Shown piece after piece: positions 33,371 through 42,240 of a stretch of DNA of 64,000 nt. Each line of letters starts with the position of its first letter. The first letter of the stretch is position 1. The translations under genes were made by a program, and so were the position numbers. The stretch is from assembly GCA_963705835.1 (NCBI GenBank), contig CAVPLC010000080.1:98474-162473 (forward strand). Reading direction: 5' to 3'. Source of the DNA: Palsa-504 sp963705835. Its GTDB lineage: Bacteria > Actinomycetota > Actinomycetes > Streptosporangiales > Streptosporangiaceae. Below the pieces are notes generated by a model. That model searched no databases. It was given only the letters and a program-made list of their open reading frames with translations, and was not told the DNA's origin.

Positions 33371-35113
33371 GTGAGGCCTGGTACTCGTAGCGTTCCGCGC
33401 ATGATCATGTCCGGGTTCGCCGCGGCGGCGCTGGTCGGCGGGCTGGTGACCTCCTTCGCGTTCCCGGCCGCCGCGGCCAGTGCCGCCGGGGCTGGCAGGC
33501 ACGGCCCGCGCGTGCTGCTGGTCGGCACGTTCCACGGCGTGCCTGGCAGGTACCGGAGCATCCAGGCCGCGGTCAACGCGGCCCGCCCGGGCGACTGGAT
33601 CCTGGTCGCCCCGGGTGACTACCACGAGAACGCCGACGAGACCGGCCCGTTCGGCAACCCGGCCGTGGGCGCGATGGGCGGCGTGTACATCAGCAAGTCC
33701 GGCATCACGCTGCGCGGCATGAACCGCAACACGGTGATCGTGGACGGCACCAAGGCCGGCTCCCCGGCGTGCAGTTCCGATCCGGCGGCCCAGGACTACG
33801 GGCGGGCCGGGGCCAAGGGCGCCCCGGTCGGCCGCAACGGCATCCTGGTCTGGAAGGCCAGCGACGTCAGCGTGGAGAACCTGACGGTCTGCAACTTCCT
33901 CGCGGGCACCGGCGCGTCAGGCAACCAGGTCTGGTGGAACGGCGGCGCCGGCTCGGGCAAGATCGGCCTGACCGGCTACTGGGGTAGCTACCTGACCGCC
34001 ACCTCGACGTTCTTCGGCAACGAGACCACCGCCGCCGAGTACGGCGTCTTCGCCGGCAACTCGGCAGGCCCGGCCTCGCTGACCCAGCTGTACGGCAGCA
34101 ACATGAACGACTCGGGCGTCTACGTGGGCGCCTGCCTGCGGCGGTGCGACGTGGTCATGAACCACATGTGGATGGAGAACAACGCGCTCGGTTACTCGGG
34201 CACGAACTCCGGCGGCACCATCGTCATCGAGAACTCCCAGTTCGACGGCAATCAGGACGGCCTGGACACCAACACAGCGGTGATCGGCGACCCGCCCGCC
34301 CCGCAGGACGGCCGGTGCCCGAACGGCGGGGTCAGCCCGATCACCAGCACGATCTCCTGCTGGGTATTGATCCACAACTACATCCATAACAACAACAGCG
34401 CCACCGTGCCGGCCGCGGGCAGCGCGGCGGCCGGGCCGATCGGCACCGGCTTGACGATCGCGGGCGGCCGCTACGACACGGTCATGGACAACAAGATCGT
34501 AAACAACGGCGCGTGGGGCGTGCTGTTCGTCCCCTACGCCCAGCAGGGCAAGCCCAGCCTGCACCAGACCTGCACCGGCTCAGGCGGGCACGAGGTGGCG
34601 GGCTTCGGCTGCGTGCTCGACCCGGAGGGCGACGCGTTGCTGCACAACGTGTTCCACCACAACGGCTACTTCAAGAACCCGAGCAACTCCGATTTCGGCC
34701 AGATCACGCTGTTCGGCGGCGAGCCGGCGAACTGCTTCGCGCGCAACCACGAGCCCGACGGCAGCGCCCCGGCCAACCTGGAGAAGACCCAGCCGACCTG
34801 CGGCGGAACCACCAAGGCCGGGAACACTGGCGGCGTCCTGTTCGCGCAGGTGCTGTGCGACGCCGGCCTGGCCCCGTGCCCGGCGGGCGCCAAGTACCCC
34901 AAGCCGAACGGCACCGTCACCCTCAAGCCGCTCCCGTCCGGCCTGCCGACCATGCCGAACCCGTGTGCTGGCGTGCCTGCCAACCCGTGGTGCCCGGCGC
35001 ACCACGGCGGTGGGCCCTACGTCCAGCCCGCCGCGGCCGCCGGCTCCCTCGCCCTGGTCGCCGTACCCGTCGCGGGCTGGCGGCTGCGGAGAAGGCCGCG
35101 CATCAGCGGATAA
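33371..35113 (+). CDS. secreted right-handed beta-helix protein with C-terminal membrane anchor
   Basis: 580 residues. The signal peptide covers about residues 10-37 (IMSGFAAAALVGGLVTSFAFPAAAASA). A pectate-lyase-like start (YRSIQAAVNAARPGDWILVAPGDYHE) leads into many beta-helix turns (GGVYISKSGITLRGMNRNTVIVDG, GILVWKASDVSVENLTVCNF, IVIENSQFDGNQDGLDTNTAV, VLIHNYIHNNNSATV, GGRYDTVMDNKIVNNGAWGVL). The C-terminus is a helix plus RLRRRP, consistent with a membrane anchor; no LPxTG sortase motif is seen. Likely binds or cleaves polysaccharide at the cell surface, but no catalytic set was identified. Confidence 0.82.
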   Translation: MRPGTRSVPRMIMSGFAAAALVGGLVTSFAFPAAAASAAGAGRHGPRVLLVGTFHGVPGRYRSIQAAVNAARPGDWILVAPGDYHENADETGPFGNPAVGAMGGVYISKSGITLRGMNRNTVIVDGTKAGSPACSSDPAAQDYGRAGAKGAPVGRNGILVWKASDVSVENLTVCNFLAGTGASGNQVWWNGGAGSGKIGLTGYWGSYLTATSTFFGNETTAAEYGVFAGNSAGPASLTQLYGSNMNDSGVYVGACLRRCDVVMNHMWMENNALGYSGTNSGGTIVIENSQFDGNQDGLDTNTAVIGDPPAPQDGRCPNGGVSPITSTISCWVLIHNYIHNNNSATVPAAGSAAAGPIGTGLTIAGGRYDTVMDNKIVNNGAWGVLFVPYAQQGKPSLHQTCTGSGGHEVAGFGCVLDPEGDALLHNVFHHNGYFKNPSNSDFGQITLFGGEPANCFARNHEPDGSAPANLEKTQPTCGGTTKAGNTGGVLFAQVLCDAGLAPCPAGAKYPKPNGTVTLKPLPSGLPTMPNPCAGVPANPWCPAHHGGGPYVQPAAAAGSLALVAVPVAGWRLRRRPRISG

Positions 35114-35318
35114 CACACCCGGATGCGGCCGCCGTCACCGGCTTGCTGCTGACCATCAGGAAGTCGGCACACCCATCGGCTTCGCCCAACTGGCCACCCT
35201 AGTGCTCGGGAGTACCAAGTGAGCGGCTCTGGCCCGCCGACCGGGACGAGCGGTGACGCGCAGGCGGTCACGGCGCTTGGCGATGCGCTGAATCGCGGTG
35301 GCCGCTGCGGGCCTGCTG

Positions 35319-35921
35319 TTACCGGAGGGGTTCAGCCGATGCTGCCCGCAGCCGGGCTACCGATCCGGCTGCGACCAGGGCTGACCCGGCGGCCATCCTC
35401 GGCCTGCGCCGCTGCACGGCCCGGGCCGCCCGCAGGACACTGAACACGACGTTCGGGGCTTCCGCGGCGATCGCGAGCACCGTCAGCCGCCGCGGGTGGC
35501 GCAGGCGCCACGGCACGTCGATGACCATCCACGCTACCGGGGAAACAAGTTCGTACCGGCGGAAGAACCGCGATATCCGGCGGGCCGCGGGTGTTTCCGT
35601 CCCGGCGGTAGCCGGGGCCTGTGTGCCAGGCTTGCGCATCAGGTCCAGTTGCTGCCGGAAGTTCTCTCGCACCTCGGCCGGGGTCGGCGCTTCCGTGCCA
35701 AGGCCCCACGCCACCAGCCCGAAGCCAGCAGCGCCTGCCCACTCTGCCAGGGCCCGCTGCCGGCGCCCGGCGGCCCAGTGCCCGGCCCCGGCGGCGGCCT
35801 GGGTAACAACGGGGGCGACAGCTTGCACCCATCCGAGCGCCCGCGAGGGCCTGCCCCCGTCCAGAAGGCGCATAAGGGCCCACCGGTAGGGTGACGGAGC
35901 CTTGCCGTCATCACCAGCCAT
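35319..35921 (-). CDS. protein of unknown function, weakly hydrophobic
   Basis: 200 residues from ATG 35921. It begins MAGDDGKAPSPYRWALMRLLDGG, has helical moderately hydrophobic stretches (VTQAAAGAGHWAAG, AGAAGFGLVAWGLG, SPVAWMVIDVPWRLRHPRRL, AAEAPNVVFSVLRAARAV) and an Arg-rich C-terminus. Perhaps membrane-peripheral. Family not recognised. It marks the left side of the accessory island. Confidence 0.5.
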   Translation of the reverse strand: MAGDDGKAPSPYRWALMRLLDGGRPSRALGWVQAVAPVVTQAAAGAGHWAAGRRQRALAEWAGAAGFGLVAWGLGTEAPTPAEVRENFRQQLDLMRKPGTQAPATAGTETPAARRISRFFRRYELVSPVAWMVIDVPWRLRHPRRLTVLAIAAEAPNVVFSVLRAARAVQRRRPRMAAGSALVAAGSVARLRAASAEPLR

Positions 35922-36159
35922 CCCGGCATTGTCGCCCAGGCGGCGCGTGCGTGCCAATACGCGCCGCAGGCGCGAGGCCCGTTCACCTGCATAAGGTCGC
36001 GAGTCTGAGGAGCGGAAGAAAGTGCCTCGTGACCAGGGGGCAGTCACGGGGCGGTTTGGCTGTGCTTGGATGCCCTGCTCTTGGCTCAGCGGGGCAGTCG
36101 CCGAGCGAGCTAGAGGCGCTGTATCCCGTCGCGTACGTGCTCCAAGACTTTCTAACCCG

Positions 36160-36642
36160 ATCGTGCACGTGCACGCCAGCGCGCTGCTGACCGGGAGCGG
36201 CACCACCAGCATCGTCCTGGCCGACCTGCGCGGCCCGAGGCCATCCTGGCTCACCCGAAGGTCCGGGCCCTGATTGACTTCGCTCGGCCGATCGCCCTGC
36301 TGCTGGTGGCGATCCTGCACTTCATCACCGACCAGGAGAACCCGGCACGCATCCTGGCCGTCTTCGCGAGGCGCTGCCCGCGGGCAGCTACCTGGCCCTG
36401 TCGGACGCCACCGGGACTTCTGCCCTGGAGCCGCGCAGCAGGCCGCCGCAGTGTACGAGCAGGCCACCTCCCCGGTGACCCTGCGGACCCGCGCCCAGGT
36501 CGCCCTGTTCTTCGACGGCTGGGACCTGGTCGAGCCGGGCCTGGTCCAGGTGCCGTTGTGGCGGCCGGACGGCAAGCCGCCCCGGCCGCGGGAACTGGAC
36601 CGGGTCTGGGTCTACGGCGGCCTCGCCCGCAAGAGCACATGA
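36160..36642 (+). pseudogene. S-adenosyl methyltransferase (DUF574 type), decayed remnant
   Basis: The three rightward frames in turn give recognisable pieces of this actinobacterial SAM-dependent methyltransferase family: ALLTGSGTTSIVLADLR, then ILAHPKVRALIDFARPIALLLVAILHFITDQENP, then VYEQATSPVTLRTRAQVALFFDGWDLVEPGLVQV and a normal C-terminus. At least two shifts separate them, and the first 100 or so residues are missing. It lies among other broken genes, so real decay is likely. Confidence 0.6.
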
Positions 36643-36699
36643 CCGCGGAATGGAGCCAGTTATCGCCCGCACCACAATTCATCACGCCGAACTAATTAA

Positions 36700-37188
36700 T
36701 TAGTCGGTGAAGGCCTTCATGGTCCAGTTCCGCAGCGGGTCTTGGTAGCCGGGTTCGAGCAGGCCAAAGGCTATCGAGCCATCCGGCTTGAGGAGGCGGT
36801 TGTCAGGCTGCCCGTAGTCGGCCAGCAGGTCAGCGGCGATGCTTCTGGCTGCGAGGTGGAGCTCTCCGGCGTCTTGGGCGATGTCGTCTAGCGGGACAGT
36901 GATGTGTGCGGGGACGTCTGAAGTGCGGGTGCTAGTGCGCGGATTGGACGTTCCGGCCCGTCCCATCGGGCCGGCCTCCAGGTAGACGGTCGGTTCTCCG
37001 GCCGTCTTAGCCAGGATGTCAGCGTCCCCGTAAGCTCCCGCCCACCTCGCGTAGCCGACGCCGAGATGCACGCACGAAAAGGCTAGGTCAGCCAGCCTGT
37101 TCGCGCACGCCGTTGGCAGAACGCAAGTAACCGGTGGTTCGGCGGCCTCCGGAGCCATGAGCGCAGGTTCGGATCCTACTGGGGGCAC
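36700..37188 (-). CDS. protein of unknown function
   Basis: 162 residues from GTG 37188 (ATG 37158 is possible). Mostly polar and globular: LADLAFSCVHLGVGYARWAGAYGDADILAK, VPAHITVPLDDIAQDAGELHLAARSIAADLLADYGQPDN, SIAFGLLEPGYQDP. No signal peptide or helix-turn-helix. An AT-rich palindrome CTAATTAATTAG overlaps the stop region (36693-36704). Family not recognised. Confidence 0.45.
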   Translation of the reverse strand: MPPVGSEPALMAPEAAEPPVTCVLPTACANRLADLAFSCVHLGVGYARWAGAYGDADILAKTAGEPTVYLEAGPMGRAGTSNPRTSTRTSDVPAHITVPLDDIAQDAGELHLAARSIAADLLADYGQPDNRLLKPDGSIAFGLLEPGYQDPLRNWTMKAFTD

Positions 37189-37388
37189 CCGTTTCCGCAG
37201 GTCAGCGTTCTTTCTGGCAGGCTGGTCCTGCGCCCTCCGGGGTACTGGGTTGCGCCCGTCACTCGTGTGGCCCGGTTGCGGTGCAAGTCAACGGCCGATC
37301 TGACAGCGCCAGGCTGGGCGGTCGGCCTGTTCACTTTTCTTGGGTTCCCACCGTGCCGGGCAGCCTCGGTGCAGCTCGCGGCGCGTGG

Positions 37389-37805
37389 TCATGTGGGGCC
37401 GGGATCGAACAGGCGCCGCATCGGCTGGTCGGTGACCCGGGCGATCATGTCATAGTCGCTGTCGACGTGCAGGACCTCGGCTCCGTGCAGTTCGGCGGTC
37501 GCGGCGATGATCAGGTCCGGGATCGGGCGGCGGTGGCCGTTGCCGCTGTGCGCGGCGAGCAGCTGCTGGACCTCCAGTGCCCGGTCCATCACCGCCTCGT
37601 TGACCGGCAGCCATTCCAGTGCCCGCTGGCCGACAAGCAGCGCTTCTAGATCTGCCTGGTTCCGCGCGGAGTAGCAGATCTCCAGGGCTGTCATGTGGCA
37701 CGCGGCGATGACGTGTGCGGTGCGCAGGCTCAGAAACGCGGCCCGCGCGCGTTTATCTCGCCTGGCCCACTCCAGCGCGGACTTGTCCGCGAGCAGCACG
37801 CTCAA
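37389..37805 (-). CDS. vapC: PIN domain ribonuclease toxin, VapC family
   Basis: 138 residues from TTG 37805, which overlaps the antitoxin stop codon (TTGA). PIN-domain acidic residues are visible: Asp in LLADKSALEWA, Glu in MTALEICYSAR, Asp in RPIPDLIIAATAELHG, Asp in VLHVDSDYDMIARV. VapC toxins are metal-dependent RNases that cleave tRNA or rRNA and stop translation when unbound. The partner VapB is directly upstream. Confidence 0.9.
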   Translation of the reverse strand: MSVLLADKSALEWARRDKRARAAFLSLRTAHVIAACHMTALEICYSARNQADLEALLVGQRALEWLPVNEAVMDRALEVQQLLAAHSGNGHRRPIPDLIIAATAELHGAEVLHVDSDYDMIARVTDQPMRRLFDPGPT

Positions 37806-38017
37806 CCGCGCCCGCCGTCCCGCCACGCGCCGCGCAGCGCCTCATCGGAAAGGTCGGCGCCGGTCTCGTCGAGGAGCTCAAGCATGTGCGCCGCTGCCCG
37901 CTGATTCGCCACGCGGCGCAGGGCGGCGTTCACGGTCGCCACCTTGCTCTTGGTACCCAGTTCCTCGCTCGCCAACGACAAGGCTTCATCATCAAGGTCC
38001 ACCATCGTCCTCGACAT
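37802..38017 (-). CDS. vapB: antitoxin of the VapB family
   Basis: 71 residues from ATG 38017, behind GGGAG. N-terminus RTMVDLDDEALSLASEELGTKSKVATVNAALRRV is a ribbon-helix-helix DNA-binding domain. The C-terminal ELLDETGADLSDEALRGAWR should wrap the toxin. Upstream, TTGATATACAA (about 38058-38068, reverse strand) is a short inverted repeat that may be the operator. Overlap with vapC ensures coupled synthesis. Confidence 0.9.
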   Translation of the reverse strand: MSRTMVDLDDEALSLASEELGTKSKVATVNAALRRVANQRAAAHMLELLDETGADLSDEALRGAWRDGGRG

Positions 38018-38480
38018 CAGATTCTCCCAGATAGTGATGCCCGTTACCCGATCTAATTGTATATCAAGTTACGTGATGGAGAGGACATAATCACGGCAGG
38101 TCAATCGAGCCTGCTCACTGCCACTTCCCTTCAAGCTCTCCGTCAGCATCACTGCAGAGCCCGGCTACGATCTAGGTCGTGCAGGATTACGTCAAGGTCC
38201 TGCTCCTCGTAGCGAGGAGTATCTGGAGGGCGGAGCGTGTAGCGCCATAGGCGTGCGTCGGGATCGAGGCACGCAGGCCTGCGACGATCTCTTAGCCGGA
38301 GACGTCATCGTCGGCACGGACATGCAGCGTCGTCTCGCCCGCGTTTAGCTGAGTGAGCGTGGCCGATCATCTTGCGAGTCTCGTCGTCCCGGCCGTAGCG
38401 GCGGGATAGCGGGTCGCGGCGCGATGCCCGGACCGCAGCACCCCGCAGCCACCCGGTCAGCCAAGCGGCATGATGGTGCT
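38018..38480. other. intergenic region, vapBC promoter and possible gene remnant
   Basis: The left end is AT-rich and holds the vapBC promoter. A leftward frame ending near 38150 reads RLWRYTLRPPDTPRYEEQDLDVILHDL over about 50 codons; it has a protein-like composition but no start and no family. Otherwise nothing is supported. Confidence 0.35.
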
Positions 38481-38892
38481 GTGTGCCCCTGGAAGCGACG
38501 GCTGTCCGAGGACGAGCGTTCCGTCCTACTGTCCGAGTTGCTCCTTCGGCACCCTGAGCTGGTCGCCGAGGCGGAGGAGATCACGTCCGCGCCGCTGGTC
38601 GTGGAAAACGATCAGGAGCTCGCCGACGAGATCACAGCCAGGCTGCGGGCGCTGCGCCCCAAACGGGCCGGTGTCCGTCGATACGGGACGGGGACGGGTC
38701 CTAGACGTCCTCCAGCCGTACATTGATGACCTCACCGGGCGAAAGGAACGCGGCGCCCGGCGGGCGGCCGCCGGCATCGCGATCGCCGTCCTGCTCGGGC
38801 TGTACGAATGCCACGAGGACACCGACGAGGACATGCTGCTTGTCCGGATGGGCCTGCCCGGCGCGGCAGACGACCTCGCACGCATCGTGTAA
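38481..38892 (+). pseudogene. protein of unknown function, frameshifted
   Basis: The first frame, from GTG 38481, reads WKRRLSEDERSVLLSELLLRHPELVAEAEEI, then ENDQELADEITARLRAL. After a break near 38690 another frame reads VLQPYIDDLTGRKERGARRAAAGIAIAVLLGLYECHEDTDEDML. The two halves look like one small cytoplasmic protein that I have seen as 'hypothetical' in actinobacteria. A middle piece seems lost. No function known. Confidence 0.4.
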
Positions 38893-39209
38893 GCCTGCGC
38901 GGCTGAGTCCAGCCAAGGTCAATAGGGTCCGCGACGTGGGCTGTCAGTTCTGGGTGGTGTACGCCGAACGGTTCCGGACGGAGATGAATGAGACTATGAA
39001 TGAGACCAAGGGTGCGCCCAAGGTGACTGTTGCGTAGCTGACGGGCTGTGCCGACCTGGAGCTGCGTATCGGCTTGGTTGTGTACCAGGTGAGGACTAAA
39101 GGTTTTGCCGTTGTCGTGCGACCTACAGTTGTGAGGCTGATTTCAGTCGGGACGGCGAGGCGGGCAGATGGCCTTGCCGGGGCATACTGCCATGGGGCCG
39201 GTGGCTTAG
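38893..39209. other. intergenic region upstream of the sigma factor pair
   Basis: No gene supported. It should hold the promoter of the two coupled sigma factor genes; no convincing ECF-type -35 (GGAAC-like) is seen close to the start at 39210. Confidence 0.3.
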
Positions 39210-39773
39210 ATGAGCGGCGATAAGATCCCGGAGGACCATGTTGCGGAGATTGCCGACTGCTTTGCCGCGCACGCCCCGGGCGTGTTCGGGTACGCCTGTG
39301 TGCTGGCCTGCGGGGACCGTGCCCTGGCTGAGGACCTGGTCCAGTCCGCGTTCGTGGCAGCCGCCGGGCAATGGCCCACGGTGCGGTGCCTGTGCGATGC
39401 CCAGCGTATGAGTTGGCTGTACACGACGGTCGGCCACCTGGCGGTCAGCGTGTTCCGCCAGCATGACGCCTTCCGCGGTCGGCTGCAGCGGCTGGAGGCC
39501 TTGTACCGGCCGCCGTCGCCGGACACGCACGACGAAGCGGTGTCCGGGATCGCGCTGGAGCGGTGCTGGCAGGCCATCCAGGCGTTGCCGCCGCAGCAGC
39601 ACGCCGTGGCGGTGATGCGCTGGCTACTGGCCATGACCACCAGCGAGATCGCGGCGGCGCTGGACATCGCGGAGGGAACCGTCGCGGCGCACCTGTCGGC
39701 CGTGCGGGCCAAGCTGAGAGCAGGCCTGGGACCATATGACCCGTTCGGCGGCGAGGACGGAGGATCGTCATGA
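39210..39773 (+). CDS. sigma-70 family RNA polymerase sigma factor, ECF-like
   Basis: 187 residues. Region 2: AEIADCFAAHAPGVFGYACVLACGDRALAEDLVQSAFVAAAGQWP. Region 4: LERCWQAIQALPPQQHAVAVMRWLLAMTTSEIAAALDIAEGTVAAHLSAVRAKLRAGL, a clear helix-turn-helix. The linker has no full region 3, as in ECF factors. The stop overlaps the next sigma gene's ATG (ATGA at 39770). No anti-sigma gene is adjacent. Confidence 0.88.
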   Translation: MSGDKIPEDHVAEIADCFAAHAPGVFGYACVLACGDRALAEDLVQSAFVAAAGQWPTVRCLCDAQRMSWLYTTVGHLAVSVFRQHDAFRGRLQRLEALYRPPSPDTHDEAVSGIALERCWQAIQALPPQQHAVAVMRWLLAMTTSEIAAALDIAEGTVAAHLSAVRAKLRAGLGPYDPFGGEDGGSS

Positions 39774-40528
39774 CGAGGACGGGGACTGACACCGCCAGCA
39801 CGCACGATGACCAGCTTCTCGTGCGCCGGTACCGGCAAGTCACGGAGGCCCAGGCGGCACGGTATGCCGCCACATACGACACCGACACGGGCCTGGCGCG
39901 GTTCACCGACTGGCTGAAGGAGCACACCGCGGCCGGCGCCGATCACTTCAGCGGCGACGCTGCCGACACCGCGACACAAGCCGACCCCGACGCCTGCCCC
40001 GTTGCTTTGTGGCCCACGCCCGGAACCGCGCGACTGGATGCTGGCCCGGCGGTCATGCAGCTGTACGCGCTGCACTACCGGGCGCTGGTGCGGCTGGCGG
40101 CCCTGCTGGTCCGGGACGCCCCGACCGCCGAGGAAGTGGTGCACGACTCCTTCATCGCCATGCGTGACAGCTGGCACCGGCTGCGGGACCCGGAGCAGGC
40201 GCTCGCCTACCTGCGCCAGGCCGTGGTGAACCGGTCCCGTTCGGTGCTGCGGCACCGGATGGCAGCCGAGAGGAGCCTGCGGCAGGCGCCGCTAGACATG
40301 CCCAGCGCCGAGGACGACGTCCTCGTCCTGCTGGAGCGATCCCAGGTCGTGGCCGCGCTGCGCAAGCTACCGGTCCGGCAGCGCGAGGCGATCGTGCTGC
40401 GGTATTACGCGGATCTGTCCGAAGCCGAGATCGCCGCCGCGATGGGCATCAGCCGCGGCGCGGTGAAGAGCCACACCGCTCGCGGGATGGTTGCGCTCCG
40501 GGCCGCCATGGAGCAGGAGCCTTGGTGA
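39770..40528 (+). CDS. sigma-70 family sigma factor with N-terminal extension, coupled to previous gene
   Basis: 252 residues. The sigma part starts near residue 98: LYALHYRALVRLAALLVRDAPTAEEVVHDSFIAMRDSW (region 2) and LRKLPVRQREAIVLRYYADLSEAEIAAAMGISRGAVKSHTARGMVALRAAM (region 4). The first 97 residues are extra: DDQLLVRRYRQVTEAQAARYAATYDTDTGLARFTDWLKEHT is a helical segment that resembles small proteins, so a fusion is possible. The ATG overlaps the stop of the first sigma factor. Function inferred only from family. Confidence 0.88.
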   Translation: MTRTGTDTASTHDDQLLVRRYRQVTEAQAARYAATYDTDTGLARFTDWLKEHTAAGADHFSGDAADTATQADPDACPVALWPTPGTARLDAGPAVMQLYALHYRALVRLAALLVRDAPTAEEVVHDSFIAMRDSWHRLRDPEQALAYLRQAVVNRSRSVLRHRMAAERSLRQAPLDMPSAEDDVLVLLERSQVVAALRKLPVRQREAIVLRYYADLSEAEIAAAMGISRGAVKSHTARGMVALRAAMEQEPW

Positions 40529-40644
40529 CCCTGACCGGCTCTAGCACGCTGGGACGGTCGGCCTATGAGCGGCCGTAAGGCAATAGCCGCAACGCTCGCG
40601 GGTCTACCTCGACCTTCCGTTTTCACGTGTAGCGGATACCCAGC

Positions 40645-40746
40645 TCAGTCAAGATGATCGAGAGTACTTGGCTGTCTATGGCTGCCTCGGCTCGCTGCTG
40701 CGCGCAGCGGGCCGGGATCGGGCTGGTGGAGATCAGTGTCGGTCAT
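40645..40746 (-). CDS. small ORF with strong ribosome site, possibly frameshifted
   Basis: 33 codons from ATG 40746, behind GGAGGAACAGC. The product begins MTDTDLHQPDPGPLRAAAS. Removing one base near 40695 would continue it instead as EAAIDSQVLSIILTELGIRYT with a natural stop, which looks more protein-like. It sits just downstream of the integrase on the same strand. Role unknown; an accessory protein of the element is a guess. Confidence 0.35.
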   Translation of the reverse strand: MTDTDLHQPDPGPLRAAASRGSHRQPSTLDHLD

Positions 40747-40833
40747 GCTGTTCCTCCGTGACGGCGCGGAGGAACCGGGCAGGCCACGGCCTGCGTGAGC
40801 CATGCCCGGTCCCTCATCGCGGACGGGCATGGG

Positions 40834-42066
40834 CTAGTCGGTGGCCTGGCGGGCGCGGTCGAGGACGTCGGCGGTGGAGCCGACGTACATCAGCAGGGTG
40901 GTGCGCACGTTGGCGTGCCCGGCCATGCAGGACACGTCGGTGGGATCGAGCTTCCAGGTGAACAGGGCCGTCGTGCAGAACACGTGCCGCAGGCTGTGCC
41001 AGGTCCACCGGCCGTTGCCACTGGCGTCGCGCCAGCCGATGGCCAGGTAGGCACGCTTGAGGACGTTGCGGTTGAAGTTGGAGGACCGCCAGTGCTTGCC
41101 CGTCGGCGAGGGGAAGATCAGCCCGAGCGGGTTGGTGTCGGCTTCGTGCTCGGCGGTGGCCTGCTCGATGCGGGCGGCGAGCTTGTCGGCGAGGGGGTAG
41201 CCGTCCGGGGTGCGGCGCGGGTAGATCGTCTTGCGATACTTCCGGCACTTGGGTGCCTCGACGTACAGGTGCCCGGCGACCTCGATCACCTGGCGGTCCA
41301 CGGTGATGACGCGCCCGGCCTGGTCGACCTGCCAGATGGTCAGCGCGGTCAGCTCGCCCCACCGCAGCCCGCTGTAGGCGGCGATGTTAGCCATCAGCTC
41401 ATCCCGCTCCCCGTGCCGTCCCGCGGCCAGCGCCCGGCCGAGCTTGCCGATGTCGGTGTCGGACGGGATCTCGGCGGAGTCGACCCACACCGCCGACTCA
41501 CCCAACACGGTCACCCGCTGGGCAGGCAGCGGTCGGTCCCCGGCCTGCCAGTGCACCATGGCCAGCCGCGGGTTGACCAGGTACCCGCCCTCGATCCCCG
41601 CCGCGACCAGGGCGGAAAGCATCCCGTGCACCCGGTCGCCTTCCCCGGCGGTAGGCGCGGCGTTGACGATCTGCTCCATGTGGCCGGTCTTGATGTCCTG
41701 GCACGTCACCGTGCCGATGACCTGCTCGGCGAACCGCTCGCACAGCCGCCGCTGGGTGTGGGCGTGCTTGCGGGACCACCGGTCCCCGGCCGGCAGCCGG
41801 CCGGGGTCCAGGTAATGCTTGATCAGGTCCGCGCCGGGCCGTTCCATGTTGGCCGCGTCGGCCTGAAGCCGTTCCTTGACCTTCTCCAGCTTTTCGGCGA
41901 GCTTTGCCTCTGTGGCGCCCTGCCGGTACTTCGGCTGCCCGTTCTCGGTGAACACGGCCCGCCACGGCTCCCCGTCGGTCTCCGGCGGGTACACCAGAAT
42001 GCCGAAGTCCAGCTCGATCACCGGGCGGGCAGACTGGCGGACGGAGTCGCGGGCGTCCCCGCTCAT
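40834..42066 (-). CDS. tyrosine recombinase/integrase
   Basis: 410 residues. N-terminal SAM-like DNA-binding region, with a core catalytic domain at about 210-405: Arg in AAYSGLRWGELTALT, Lys-bearing beta hairpin, HSLRH box in WTWHSLRHVFCTTAL, GHANVRTTLLMYVG with the nucleophile Tyr in MYV. It resembles integrases of actinobacterial integrative elements. The gene starts 175 bases from the 3' end of tRNA-Asn, the usual target of such enzymes, and reads away from it. No excisionase or replication gene is seen beside it. Confidence 0.93.
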   Translation of the reverse strand: MSGDARDSVRQSARPVIELDFGILVYPPETDGEPWRAVFTENGQPKYRQGATEAKLAEKLEKVKERLQADAANMERPGADLIKHYLDPGRLPAGDRWSRKHAHTQRRLCERFAEQVIGTVTCQDIKTGHMEQIVNAAPTAGEGDRVHGMLSALVAAGIEGGYLVNPRLAMVHWQAGDRPLPAQRVTVLGESAVWVDSAEIPSDTDIGKLGRALAAGRHGERDELMANIAAYSGLRWGELTALTIWQVDQAGRVITVDRQVIEVAGHLYVEAPKCRKYRKTIYPRRTPDGYPLADKLAARIEQATAEHEADTNPLGLIFPSPTGKHWRSSNFNRNVLKRAYLAIGWRDASGNGRWTWHSLRHVFCTTALFTWKLDPTDVSCMAGHANVRTTLLMYVGSTADVLDRARQATD

Positions 42067-42196
42067 CCGGGGGCCTCGCGGCGGGCGCCGTGGCCCGGGC
42101 CGCCCGGCCGGGCGCCGTGAGGACCGTCCGGGGGCCGGTTGTGTTACTTTTGTGTTGATCTGGTCCGCGCGGGTGCTGACTGCGCCATAAGGGGGG

Positions 42197-42227
42197 CCTC
42201 TCTTCCTGCGTTTATGCAGGTGAGAGG
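42197..42227. terminator. hairpin between tRNA-Asn and the integrase
   Basis: CCTCTC-TT-CCTGC pairs with GCAGG-T-GAGAGG around a GTTTAT loop. It lies just past the 3' end of the leftward tRNA and upstream of the integrase start. It may end tRNA transcription; no T-run follows. Confidence 0.45.
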
Positions 42228-42240
42228 GCTGACAACCGGG

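Noticed and set aside
37389..37826. Longer VapC start at 37826
   Set aside because: It would overlap the antitoxin more deeply; the TTG at 37805 gives the usual stop-start overlap.
40795..42120. A 441-codon + strand frame over the integrase
   Set aside because: Antisense of a clear tyrosine recombinase.
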